From Cryptomeria japonica (Eukaryota > Streptophyta > Pinopsida > Cupressales > Cupressaceae), in NCBI RefSeq assembly GCF_030272615.1, contig NC_081407.1:269130575-269194574 (forward strand): a stretch of DNA of 64,000 nt. The letters are read 5' to 3'. A model generated the notes under the pieces. It was not told the DNA's origin, made no database searches, and was given only the letters and a program-made list of their open reading frames with translations. Both the position numbers and the translations under genes were made by a program. Of this stretch, positions 46,489 through 57,022 are shown one piece after another. The number at the start of each line of letters is the position of its first letter. The stretch's first letter is position 1.

Positions 46489-47257
46489 TGTATACGGTGA
46501 AAATGGATAACAACAATGTTGAAAGACTAAATGAATTCAATCACAAAAACCCTAGCCTAACAACAACAAAGATCCACCATAACATATGAAGATTACCTAA
46601 GAAAATGCAAATCAAATGAAATCACAAAGATTATACCATCACATGTCATATAGGGTTTGAATCTCCATTGATCTTGCTTGATATATTTGCTCTCAGATTT
46701 TATGTGCACAAGAGCTCAACAAAGAATGAAAATGTGGTTGCAAGTAGGATCGCATATGAAAGGCGTAGTGTCGTCAATTGATCAAGTAGTCAGTTAGTTA
46801 ATTGGGGATTTGATAATGAAGGAAGCATCTACTTATATAGAAGACACTATATGAAATGGAGGGATAAGATTGAGAGGTGTAAAAAGAGGTCGGTTATGAT
46901 TAGAGGGTAGGTAGAGGAAATAAGAAAATAATAAGAGGGTAGGTAGTGTATGAATTAAGAGATGAATGGCATGTGTCATAGGTAGAAAAGGTTAATGAAT
47001 TAATTAAATAAATAAAGATTTATTTAATTAATAGAGGAAGTGAGATCAATTAAATAAATAAGATATTTATTTAATTTAGGAAAAGGATAATTTAAATAAA
47101 TAACTGTATTTATTTAAATGAGAAATAAGGCTAGAAGAGGATAAATGAATTAATTAAATAAATAAAGATTTATTTAATTAATAGAAGAATTAGGATAAAA
47201 TAATTAAATAAATAAAGATATTTATTTAATTAGACATGACAATTTTAGGTGTCTACA
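46489..47257 (-). repeat. 3' LTR of the Tat-like element
   Basis: On the minus strand it starts TGTAGACACC at 47257 directly after the polypurine tract and ends CACCGTATACA at 46489 (769 bp). The 5 bases to its left are CTATT, the predicted target duplication. Its first 260 bases (U3) are dominated by AT-rich inverted repeats. Confidence 0.65.
46999..47237. repeat. Five AT-rich palindromic hairpins in the LTR
   Basis: Inverted repeats of the form ATTAATTAAATAAAT with a 4-base loop and its complement occur at 46999-47032 and again at 47159-47192. Shorter variants lie near 47049, 47097 and 47203. The two full copies are identical over 34 bases. Confidence 0.8.
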
Positions 47258-47275
47258 TTTTGCCCCTCTTTGAGA
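47258..47275 (-). other. Polypurine tract of the Tat-like element
   Basis: The minus strand reads TCTCAAAGAGGGGCAAAA immediately before TGTAGACACC, so plus-strand DNA synthesis would define the LTR start at 47257. Confidence 0.7.
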
Positions 47276-47502
47276 CAATGCGGCTTGTCGCGTTGTTTCA
47301 AAGAAGATAATATGAACTGATACAAAGTTGCCCCAAGATGGGAATAATATGCCCCCTCAAGAGATTGGATGAAAATGTCTGGAAAGATCGTAGACAATCT
47401 CTCGATAAGAAAGAAAGGCTAGAAAGGACCGACTGGATAGGATATAGTGACAGAGTCACAGGATAATGAAGACTGACTCGAGAAACAAGGGCGAGGGTAG
47501 TC

Positions 47503-47511
47503 TATAAAATA
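47503..47511 (+). promoter_or_regulatory. TATA box for the antisense PMD gene
   Basis: TATAAAATA on the plus strand lies 98 bases before the ATG at 47601, within the region between gypsy integrase and LTR. Its spacing fits a transcription start near 47535. Confidence 0.5.
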
Positions 47512-47779
47512 AACCACAACGGGAAAACATCCTTATTTTTATCCACACATCCAAGAGATCAGAGTGCAGAGCGAGAATAGAGTAGCAACAGTCAGCAGCG
47601 ATGGCATTGGTTTATAGATTCGATCACATTTGTCAATTTCAGAGGCCAACCAATGCAGGAGAGCTGGTGAGTACCGCAAAACCTCCTTGTACTTTATCGC
47701 ATTAATTGTTGTCATAAATGCATGCTAGGTAGTGCAATAAACGTGCTTTAGGATAATGTCAAAAAATGTCAAAGACGTG

Positions 47780-48060
47780 TAGGCGCATCTGCGTTGGTGC
47801 CAGGCGCATCTAGGTTGGCTAGGCGCGTCTGCGTTTGTGCCAGGCGCGTCTATGAATTCAACAACGTCTATGTCATATGCAAACACGTCTATGTTGTGTA
47901 GACATGTTTGTGCAATGTGGGAACATTTGTGTAGGATAGGCATGTCTGTGCAGAGCATAGGCACGTCTGTGTATTTCAGGCACGTCTGTGTAGAGCAGGC
48001 GTGTTTGTGCAGTCTATAAGCGTGTTTATGTCATGAAGGTGCGTTTATGTCTTCAAGGTC
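47780..48060 (+). repeat. Degenerate GGCACGTCTGTGT repeats in the PMD intron
   Basis: About a dozen spaced copies of a core close to AGGCGCGTCTGTGT, 20-30 bp apart, lie in the first half of intron 1. They are followed (48061-48250) by two diverged copies of a segment of about 110 bp with TTCTGTGATGAACATACA. Confidence 0.6.
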
Positions 48061-48250
48061 AAATCGACAGTTCTGTGATGAACATACACTGTCGATTGGA
48101 TAAGCCGTTGAGAGGATACACTCAAGCAGGTCCTCTAGGGAAGACTAGAATAGCAGATAGGGCTAGGTTTGACAATTCTGTGATAGAACATACATTGCCA
48201 ATTAGGAAACTACTCAAGAGGATTCACTCAAGCAGAGGCCCCAGGATAGG

Positions 48251-48640
48251 ATAGATCAAGGCACTTTGTGATGAACAATGAGTACCAAGACATAGTACTT
48301 TGTGATGAACAAGGAGTACCAATAGGAGCAACACTTTGTGATGAACAGGAAGTGCAAATATGAGCAGCAGTTTGTGATGAACAGGGAGTGCAAATATGAG
48401 CAACACTTTATGATGAATAGTGATTGCAAATATGGGTAGCACTTTGTGATGAACAGTGAGTGCAAAAATACGTAGTACTTTGTGATGAATAGGGAGTACC
48501 ACTAGGATAAATAGCAACACTTTGTGATGAACAGTGAGTGTCACTGGGATAGATAGCAACACTTTGTGATGAATAGTGAGTGTCACTAGGATAGAAGCAA
48601 CACTTTGTGATGAACAGTGAGTGTCACTTTGACTGACATG
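48251..48640 (+). repeat. 36/42-bp minisatellite in the PMD intron, ten units
   Basis: Ten units contain CACTTTGTGATGAACAGTGA. The early units are 36 bp (34 for the first) and the last ones 41-42 bp through a GGATAGATAGCA extension. ORFs across it (for example repeated HHKVLL on the minus strand) are translations of the repeat, not genes. Confidence 0.85.
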
Positions 48641-49221
48641 ATTGCTTTTCTTGACTGCAAGAGTATTTACCTATGCTAGAGTCACGGGAGAGATTCCCAT
48701 CGACTCAGAGGTTACGACCAAAGCTGATATTTGAGGATAGAGTCGTGATTGAGGTTATGGGTCTATGATTTATTTTGTATGTGCCTGAGTTTCAGGCGAA
48801 CATGGGGTTTTTGACTGTGCTGGCTGAGAGATGGCACTCAGAGACTTGTAGTTTCCATTTGCTGATGGGTGAGATGACAGTCACCTTAGAGGATGTATGC
48901 AAGATTTTGAGGATACCGATCGATGGGGAATTAGTTCCTTATGATCGAGACGGAGATAGGGATGCACTGAGACGAGTGTTCCAGGATCCAGGACTGGAGA
49001 TGAGGGTTGGACATGTGGCATGGGACATGATGACACAGATAGGATTGGCGCTAGCGGTGGTGCTGGTAGGAGTGATCAGTGGGTTCCTTTGTCCGGATAG
49101 GGTGACACGAGGGGTGGTTGCAGAGGACATAGGGGCCAAGAGAGATGATCTTGGGGCGAGTCCTTCCAGGGCTCAGACTCCGTCGAGGCCAGGGGGCTCC
49201 GAGGGAGGGAGTTCATCATAG

Positions 49222-51028
49222 CCATAGAAGGCTCCCTATGTATCAGTTTTGTACTATTTTGTATGATGATGTAGACACCTTCGGGTGTTTTTGTAGCCAT
49301 ATGTGTTTTGACATCATTGTATCATGACACTTTTGATTATATATATATATATATATGAGATGATTCATCTTTTGTGGCAGCTATATGCATGTGTACTTAT
49401 GTGATGAGATGCTTTATGATGTATGTGTTATGTGTTATGTGATGCTTATGATATGGATGCAAATATGTATATGATGAAATGCAATGTTTTTTGTTCTTTT
49501 ATGTTTTATATGTTATGCATATGTGAATGTGAATGTATGAAATATAGATGGATATGATTATGCAAATAACTATTTACATGATGAGAATGTAAAATGTGCT
49601 AACATGTGTTGTGTGTAGGATATGGTGCAATTTGATATCTATATGTATATATGAAATGCTAACATGTGCTAATGCACGTGCAACTACATGAAATGCAAAT
49701 GTTTTTGGTGTGTCATTATACTCAGTCATGTGATAGCAGGCTACATGGACTCAAGAAGGATGATGGAAGTCAATCAAGAATGGGGGATGGAAGATAGAAG
49801 ATATGAAAGTGAAAAGAGCTTCTTGTGTGTTATCATCATTGAGCTTTATTATGGCAAGTAGGTTATGACAATCGAGGCATATGTTTGACCCAGAAAGTCA
49901 TTGTACCCATTTGCATGGAGATAAGACAGTTGCAAACAAGGAATGCCCCAGTTCACACTAAGACAGTTGCAAACAAGGAATACCCCAGTTCACACTAGAC
50001 TCTTAGTGTCCTCATATCCTTGGACAAGTCATAGCATTACTAAGAGACAATCCACAGACATCAAAGAAAAATAGGTGACAATACCCCATCCTCGCCTTTC
50101 TAGTCAAAGACATCATGGAAATAGAATCTCTAGTTAGAGACATCCTGGAAAAGCTAAAAGACATGTCACCAAAAGATAAAATCAAAATAACACCAAAACT
50201 CGACACCAACATCCACTGTAGTCCTCAAGTTTAGTGTCTCTTGTCACTTGTATAAGTCTTATTTGATTGTGGTCACAATGTTTACTCTCACAAAAAGGAT
50301 AGATAGCACTGAACCATATGTTGTCTGAGTCTGTTGAAAGATTTGATTTGTTGAAACCCATTGTTACTGCTGTGTCTCATCTGAAACTGACTGAATCCAT
50401 GCAACTGATACTTTATTGCGGAGAAGATGGAACTTTATTACAGATTGGTGATGCAAATGCTACTTTATTGCGGATTGTACGCGGATAGACTGAAGAAAAG
50501 TAGAAGAAATTGTACTCCTTAGAACATGTGATGATCTCAGTTCCACACCCATCACTAGACGTAGGATTTGCCTTAGCCACAAATAGGAGCTGATTTATTA
50601 TGGATGGAAAGGGTGAAAAGGAAGGTTATTATGAATGGCTAACCAATCTTGGGTAGATCAATAACAAGCCATGATGGGAATGTGTAAGTTTATTATGGAT
50701 ATGTAGGCTATGAGTGAGTGCAAAGTGAAGGATGAAATGGAATCCTGAAGGAGGAAGGAGCAATGTCTCTACACATGGTGCTGGTGACCTAGTTTTCACC
50801 ATGGTACTTGCGCAGGGCGCCACCAAAGTGGTTTTCACCGTTGGACGAAATGTTTTTTTGTTTTTCAATTTTTTTGTGTCACAAGGCGCCTGTTTGCCAG
50901 GTTTTCACCAAGTAACAATTTTTTTATTTTATGATTTTTTTGTATTTTTGATTTTTTTGATTTTTTTTTTTGGTATTTTTGAATTTGGGATACTCTGAAG
51001 AGCTATGTGTAAAACCTGCAAAGGTGCA
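49222..51028. other. Non-coding 3' region of the gypsy element
   Basis: It holds a short TA microsatellite (about 49338-49358), ATGTGTTATG-type low-complexity sequence to about 49720, a 41-bp tandem duplication (AGACAGTTGCAAACAAGGAA, 49926-50007) and a T-rich block at 50850-50975. No further ORF is convincing. Confidence 0.5.
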
Positions 51029-51163
51029 TGCTATTGATAGGATCCTCTAAAGGTTCACCCTCTGTGGTTGAGAGTTAATATGCTCCAAATCCATATGCTA
51101 TTGACAGGATCCTCCAAAGGTTCACCCTATGTGGTTGAGAGTTAATATGCTCCAAATCCATAT
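51029..51163. repeat. 67-bp tandem duplication at the integrase C-terminus
   Basis: CTATTGATAGGATCC at 51031 and CTATTGACAGGATCC at 51098 start two near-identical units. On the minus strand each encodes the YGFGAY...LST..GEP motif of the gypsy integrase tail. 67 is not a multiple of three, so the duplication also shifts the frame. Confidence 0.75.
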
Positions 51164-51189
51164 GTTGCTGTGATGATGTAAGGACCAAG

Positions 51190-52692
51190 CTAGTTTGGTT
51201 CAAATTTGCCCTTCTTCTCTTTGTCTTGCTGATTTTTAGGATTTTCTCTGAGAACCAAGTCACCTACCTCAAATGTGTGAGGCTTGACTTTATGATTGTA
51301 GTTGCGACTCATTCGTTGTTGATAAGCCTTGAGATGATTAAAAGCAGTTTGTCTTCGTTCGTCTAATAGTTCAAGTTCTTGTAAGCGAGAGACCCTGTAG
51401 TCTTCATCACTGATAATGTTTTGCAAAGAGATGCGTAAAGAGGGTAACTCAACCATAATAGGCAAGATAGCTTCAGTGTCATAGACAAGTGAATAGGGTG
51501 TAGCTCCTGTAGGTGTGCGGACACTTGTGCAGTAGGCCCAAAGTGCGGGATTAAGTTGGATATGCCAATTACGGCCAGCGTCGTCAATTGTCTTTTTCAA
51601 GATTTTAAGGATTGTTTTATTAGACGCCTCAGCTTGACCGTTACCTTGGGGATAATAAGGAGTGGAAAAATGATGGGTAATATGGAAGTGGTCACAGAGT
51701 TCACGAACATCTTGATTTTTGAAGGGACGCCCGTTATCAGTGATGATGGAAACAGGAATACCATATCGACAAATGATATAGTTGAGAATGAAGGTAGCAA
51801 TTTGTTTTCCTGTGACTTGCATGAGAGGTATGGCTTCGATCCATTTTGTGAAATACTCTATGGTAGTGATGAAGAATTTATGACCATTGGAAGATGGAGG
51901 GTGAATCTTGCCTATGAGATCGAGTCCCCACTGACAAAAGGGCCAAGGAGTCGCAATTGGCTGAAGTTCTTGCATTGGCGCATGGATGAGGTCTTCGTGA
52001 AGTTGACACTGTTTACATTTCTTGACAAACTGATATGAATCTTTTTCCATATTGGGCTAGTGATATCTAGTCCTGATGAGTTTCTTGGCTAAGGTAGGAC
52101 CACTAGAATGTGGACCACATATCCCTTCATGTACTTCACGTAACGCAGTCTGAGCTTCATCACTTTCTAAACATCTAAGAAGAGTGCCATCTAGACCTTG
52201 ATGGTATAGGATATCGACTAAAATGACATATTGAGAATATTGGCGAATGAAAGTGCGACGCTGGTTATTGGATAGATCAAGAGGTAGGGTATTGTCACGA
52301 AGGTATGCGAAAATGGAACCGTATAACTGGGACTCAGGACGAACAACACATATCATCTCAGTAGGAGTGATTTCATATGAGGGAAGCAAAAGGTTATCCA
52401 CCAAGAACTCATAACAAGTCTCATTTGGTGGTAGATCAATTAGTGAAGCAATTGTAGCCATGGCATCCGTGGCTCGATTCTGCTCTCTGGGTATCTGCTC
52501 AAAGTCTATCTTCATGAAATGTTGTTTCAGGTCATCCACCATTCTTTTGTAAGGAATTAGTTTATCATCCTTTGTTTGGTAGTCATTAGTTGCCTGACGA
52601 ATCACAAGTTGAGAATACCCAAAAATACGAAGTTCCTGGATCTTCCACTGAACTGCAATCCGTAATCTAGTTGTTAATGCCTCATATTCCAC
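51190..52692 (-). pseudogene. Gypsy second RNase H (aRNH) and integrase
   Basis: From 52692: VEYEAL, LRIFGYSQLVIRQ, FEQIPREQNRATDAMA form the second RNase H, whose usual FGDSQL aspartate is Tyr here. The integrase zinc finger follows (HEGICGPH ... CKQC), then the D-D-E core (GLDLIGKIHPPS, ITDNGRPFKNQDV, GNGQAEASNKTI) and the C-terminal KVKPHTFEVGDLVLR. A TAG between RYH and PNMEKD (from TGG) and further stops after KFEPN end the readable frame. Integrase would insert the element cDNA; the catalytic triad is intact but the gene is not. Confidence 0.85.
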
Positions 52693-52785
52693 TATGTTAT
52701 TAGTGCAAGGAAATAATAATCGATATGATTTTGGTATAGAATCCCCTTGAGGAGTTATGAAGAGGATGCCAGCTCCTACCCCATG

Positions 52786-54114
52786 CTATGTGTATGAGCC
52801 GTCAAAGTATAGTTGCCAAAGCTTTGCATGCGACACTATTAAAATGGATTCATCTAGAAATTCTGAAATTAGAGGAACATCACCTATCATGGGAGCATCT
52901 GCTAACTGATCTGCGATAGCTTGTCCTTTTATTGCTTTTCTGTCCGCATACTCGATGTTGAATTCACTCAGGATCATCACCCATTTGGCTAGTCACTCAG
53001 TAAGTGTTGCTTTATTAAGAAGGTATTTCAATGGATCAATCCTTGGAACCAACTTAGTCTTATGAGTTAGCATGTAATATCGTAATTTCTGTGAAGAAAA
53101 GACCACAGCGAGACATGCATGCTCAATTGGTGTGTAGTTTAGCTCGTATTCCACCAATGTGCGACTGATATAGTATACTATCTTTTCTTTGCCCTCAGCA
53201 ACTTGTTGTGCTAAGAGTGCCCCTAGTGTTGTTGAAGTAGCTGATATGTATAGTAATAAAGGCTGATTTGGAACTGGTGGCATCAAAACTGGAAGATTCA
53301 GAAGATAATCTTTGAGTGCCTGGAAATCTTGTTGACAATTATCATCCCATTTGAATTTGATGTTTTTATGTAGCAAGTGCTGAAAGGGATTACACTTATC
53401 TGCAAGTTGTGCTATGAATGTTCGTATGGACTGAAGTCTCCCTTGCAAAGATCAAAGTTGACTGATATTTCTTGGTGGTTGCATCTCTAAGATGGCCTTG
53501 ACTTTTGTTGGGTCAGCTTCGATTCCTCTTTTTGAGACAATGAATCCCAAGAGCTTCCCAGAGGTTACTCCAAAGACACATTTCTTGGGGTTTAATCTTA
53601 CTTTATACTTTTCCAACCAATCAAAGACGACTGAAAGTATGTCCAGATGTGTATCTTTGTCTATTGATTTTCCCAAGAGGTCGTCAACATAATCTTCCAC
53701 AGTCACATGCATGAGATCATGAAAGATAGTAGTCATGGCTCTTTGATATGTAGCGCTTGTATTTTTTAGCCCAAAGGGCATGACATTCCAACATAATGTT
53801 CCCCAAGGACAAGTAAATGCCATTTTGTGTTGATCCTCGGATGCAATTTTTATTTGATCGTAACCAGAGAATCCATCCATCAAAGATAACATCGCATGAC
53901 TTGCTGTGAGATCGACAATCAAGTCAATATTTGGTAATGGGAAATCATCCTTAGGACAAGCTTTATTGATGTCTTTGAAATATATACATATTCTGATACT
54001 ATGATCTGGTTTACTGACAGGCACTAAGTTGGAGATCCATTCGGGGTAATCAATTGGGCGTATGAATCTGACATCCAATAATTTCTCAAGCTCTGCTTTG
54101 ACTAATAATGCCAC
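52786..54114 (-). pseudogene. Gypsy reverse transcriptase and RNase H
   Basis: The RT core (54114-53452) has the fingers/palm words FIRPIDYPEWISNLVPV, DKACP-like KACPKDDFPLPNID, LSLMDGFSGYDQI, MPFGLKN and the catalytic EDYVDDLL. RNase H follows (53448-52993: FKWDDNCQQDFQALK, YYISRTLVEYELNYTPIE), then a linker with GQAIADQLADAP up to LYFDGSYT (52786), the first aspartate motif of the second RNase H. Stops at ISQL*, LTE* and GSYT* are each one transition from CGA, CGA and CAG. The product would copy element RNA into cDNA. Confidence 0.88.
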
Positions 54115-54651
54115 TTATGGATGCATCTTTCTCAATTTTTGTTTCACTAGTTTTTCCCTTGGTTTAACTGTCAAATGATGCATTACCAAATCCGGATCCA
54201 ATCCAGGCATATCAGCGTATGACCATGCAAAGTTGATTTGTCGTTCTGTGAAGAAACTTATGAATTTCGACCTTTCTGACTCTGTCAAAGATTGAGCCAG
54301 GAATATGTTGTGTGGAACCTCTTCTGTGCCAATGTTTGTTTTGATAGTCTCCTCTACCAACATGGATGACTTTTCTTCATATGATGCTGGGAGAATGTCG
54401 AGCCTTCCATCTTCGGGTGCCTCAGTGAGGTTTTCACCCTTAGATACGTCCTTTCTTTTTACTTTTTTGGGGTCAGATAGTGCCACAATGTGGTTTTCAC
54501 CATAAGACCCTTGATTTGTTTTTATTTTTATATTTTTGCGACTGGAAGGCCCGACACCCTCACCAAAATATGCCACACTATTGAGTTCTATAGTGTATCC
54601 CGCTTTATGGTCCCCAGGGGGAAGATCATCTCGTATGCCAAGATAGTCAAT
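54115..54651 (-). pseudogene. Gypsy pol linker, left half of the interrupted frame
   Basis: Reading from 54651: CTATCTTGGC encodes YLGIRDDLPPG, continues through AYFGEGVGPSSR and the acidic stretch to FLAQSLTESERSKFISFF and ADMPGLDPDLVMHHL, just ahead of RT. It joins in frame to ...DEAFID on the other side of the inserted element. TAA at HP* (from CAA) separates it from the RT piece. Confidence 0.75.
54647..54651. repeat. Target-site duplication of the inner LTR element, left (TCAAT)
   Basis: TCAAT at 54647-54651 is repeated exactly at 62188-62192. Five bases is the usual LTR-retrotransposon duplication. Confidence 0.9.
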
Positions 54652-55035
54652 TGTAGCGTCCTAAAATTGTGACACTTGCAATTTTGATTGCATTTGGGTC
54701 TTCACGATGGTGATGCAACACTGAACCTGAATGGAGACCCCGAAACTTGTTCATGACATCAAAAACTACATTTTTTTAGCACCCTGGCCTGATCCTCCTT
54801 GCACCCTGCTGTCCGTGGAGGTGGGACCATGGCGCCCAGCACCCTGGTCCTTCAGGACTAGGGCGCCCAGCACCCTGGTCCCCCAGGACCATGGCACCTA
54901 GCCCCCTGGTCCCTGGCCCTATTTTTGGGCTCGGTCTCTTTTCGGTCTCGGGTCTTTATGTTTGCAAATGGGAAGATAATGTTTCCTGGTCGGCCTAAGG
55001 TCGGGAAAATCAGTCTTTTAACCCTAATTGACAAG

Positions 55036-55043
55036 TATATAAA
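55036..55043 (+). promoter_or_regulatory. TATA box in the 5' LTR
   Basis: TATATAAA is preceded by GACAAG and followed by ACTACATTTCCTCTCCC. The 3' LTR has the same box at 61469-61476. Transcripts would start near 55070 and include the stem-loop at 55357. Confidence 0.65.
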
Positions 55044-55356
55044 CTACATTTCCTCTCCCATTTTGGTGAGATGGAAAAAAGGCAGAAACAATATTCAAGC
55101 ATTCAAGCATTCAAGCATTCCTTCAAGCAATTGATCATTCTAAGTCTCCATTCAAGGCTAAGTGTTGCATTCAAGACAAGGATTCAACCATTGAAGAGGA
55201 GATCACTTACAACATACAACATACAACATTTACACCTTCACATGTAAGAATACAAACATTCTTACAACAAGGTTGCAGGTACGTGGCTGTAATTGAAGAT
55301 CTGGAATCCTTGTGCAGAGACGAACAGATCCCCCTTCGTTTCATGGATTTTTCGGA

Positions 55357-55386
55357 GGACTGTGTGCACACCGGGTGCCATCGTCC
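55357..55386 (+). other. Stem-loop copy 1 (5' LTR)
   Basis: GGACTGTG, a 14-nt loop (TGCACACCGGGTGC), CATCGTCC. Six pairs plus one G-T pair form, with one mismatch. The same architecture occurs at 56154, 56776 and 61790. Confidence 0.7.
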
Positions 55387-55754
55387 CGTCAACTTTCGCT
55401 CAAATTTGCAGGATAGCGCCGTCTCGACATTTTACTACTAATTCCAGGTCCGCAGCTCCATCCTATATTCCTATCTCTGTTTATAAGTGAATCTTTCTCA
55501 CTTTTCATGCATTCCTAGCTTAATCCTTCTATCTACATTCTTTACAAAAGAGGGTAGCCTTGTTGTCTTAACCCTTGAAACTCATTTAGAATCCAATCTT
55601 GCATTGTGTGGGATTGGATCTTGTGGGTTTCAACCCCTCTTTTGAATGTAAAGTCTCCTCTAAGTGAAAACCGTCAACCTTAGTGATCCCCTTTCTCTCT
55701 CTTTGGAGTGGTGGGGGGAACACTTAGGGTTCACTCGCGATTTTTCGCTTTACA

Positions 55755-55776
55755 TTTTGGTGAACCCGACGTGAAC
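55755..55776 (+). other. Primer-binding site
   Basis: TTTTGGTGAACCCGACGTGA follows the LTR end at 55754. TGGTGAACCCG would pair with a tRNA 3' end CGGGTTCACCA. I cannot name the tRNA without a search. Confidence 0.55.
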
Positions 55777-56126
55777 ATCCTTTCTGATTATTGATGGTTA
55801 GATCTGAAAATTGGATTCCTTAATTACATTTCCATGTTTGTTCTTTTGCAAATTTTAGAGGTTAATTGCATAGAAACCCTAAATTTTCTTTTTAGTAATT
55901 AAGCTTGTGAAATGTTTAATTGTTAATGCTTGTTTCAGATCTACCCTTTACTGCAAATTATCAATTCATATTTGTGCTTTAATTCTGAAAATTAAGTGGT
56001 TAAGTGTCAAAACCCTAATTTTTAAAACCCTCTTGATTCAATCTTTGACTGACAATTTCACTGATCAAAACATCTCCAAATCAGCTGTAACTTTGGATTC
56101 CGCAATAAAATCATAATATCTTTCAT

Positions 56127-56208
56127 CCCTGAAAATTTGGAAAAAAGTTGCGAGGACCGTGTGCACTCCGAGCGCCATCGTCCCCGACATTTTTTTCGAA
56201 ATTTCGGG
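56127..56208 (+). other. 82-nt leader repeat A with nested stem-loop (copy 2)
   Basis: The outer arms are CCCTGAAAATTT and AAATTTCGGG; inside them GGACCGTG, loop TGCACTCCGAGCGC, CATCGTCC at 56154-56183. It is the same length as leader repeat B and identical at about 74 of 82 positions by hand alignment. Confidence 0.7.
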
Positions 56209-56748
56209 AGTTAGATCTTACTGTATTTTTCTGCTAAAATCCAGAATTTTGGCTGATTTTATCAATTACAACACTTTCAAAATTAAAGTCAAAGTTGGTC
56301 TAGTGATTGCTTGGATTAAGGCTTCTAATCATTCAAAAATTGCTGAAATTGAAATTTTGTGTCAAAATTGTGTTCTTACTATCCTAAATCTGAAAAGTGT
56401 GTTGGCATTCATTCGAAATTTCAGTGCTTTATTCAAATTTTTGCAGTTTGTGACTTTTGAAATTAAATGTTTTATTGCAACAACTTTGATTTCCGCTTTC
56501 AAAATTGAATTTTGCGTGAAATAGAGTCAACTTTTAAAATTCAAAACTTGCATTGCTTTTGGTATTCCCTCTAAAATCATAAAATTCAAAATTTTAGTTT
56601 CCCTCTCTTTTTCAAAATTCAAAATTTGCATTTTTCAACAATCTTGGTAGGGTTCAATTTTGAGATTGCAACTTTAATTTGGCCTATCTACAGATCGTAA
56701 AATCACTCAATTTTTTCAAATTAGCTTTAAAATCATCATAACTTTCAT

Positions 56749-56830
56749 CCCTGAAAATTTCGAAAAAAGTTGCGAGGACCGTGTGCACTCCGTTCGCCAC
56801 GGTCCCTGACATTTTTTCTGAAATTTCGGG
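56749..56830 (+). other. 82-nt leader repeat B with nested stem-loop (copy 3)
   Basis: The outer arms are as in repeat A; the inner stem GGACCGTG/CACGGTCC at 56776-56805 is a perfect 8-bp stem with loop TGCACTCCGTTCGC. It lies 193 bases before the gag start codon. Confidence 0.75.
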
Positions 56831-57022
56831 AGATTGTCGTGATTGCATTTAACAACTTAAACCTAGGAGATTGGCTGATTTTATTGAAATTTGCTACCTC
56901 TAAATTCAAAATCTTCTCTCCCTCTCCAATGCATGAGTTTTACAACAATAAGCCCTACTTACACTATTCCCGTTAGACGAAGCCTTAGAATTAAGTCTTT
57001 CTGAGGTTTAATTACCAAGGAG

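Larger units (their letters stand above)
47601..49221 (+). pseudogene. Plant mobile domain (PMD) gene, antisense passenger of the gypsy element
   Basis: Exon 1, 47601-47666, encodes MALVYRFDHICQFQRPTNAG and ends CTG|GTGAGT. The likely exon 2 starts at 48667 (GCAAGAG|TATTTA) in the matching phase and runs to 49221. It contains the PMD core: VPEFQANMGFLTVLAERWHS, ETCSFHLLMGEMTVTLEDV, KILRIPIDGELVPYD. The segment then loses the usual remaining PMD motifs and ends in a P/S/R-rich tail, so the domain is short. One TGA at 48766-48768 (in GL*FILYVPEF, from CGA) breaks exon 2. PMD proteins of host genomes act in silencing, and PMDs are often found in transposons. Transcription would be opposite to gypsy pol. 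Confidence 0.7.
54652..55754 (+). repeat. 5' LTR of the inner element
   Basis: It begins TGTAGCGTCCTAAAATTG and ends TTTTTCGCTTTACA. Compared with the 3' LTR, a hand count over the first 200 bases finds about 13 substitutions, mostly transitions, and it has an extra unit of about 32 bp in the CACCCTGGTCC-rich part. The later part is clearly more similar. It contains a TATA box and a stem-loop. Confidence 0.92.

Noticed and set aside
48224-48586. 120-aa ORF with repeated HHKVLL, and the idea of a CRISPR-like array
   Set aside because: It is a minisatellite in an intron-like position; there are no unique spacers and the genome is eukaryotic.
51556-52038. 160-aa plus ORF opposite integrase
   Set aside because: It is the antisense shadow of the integrase frame.
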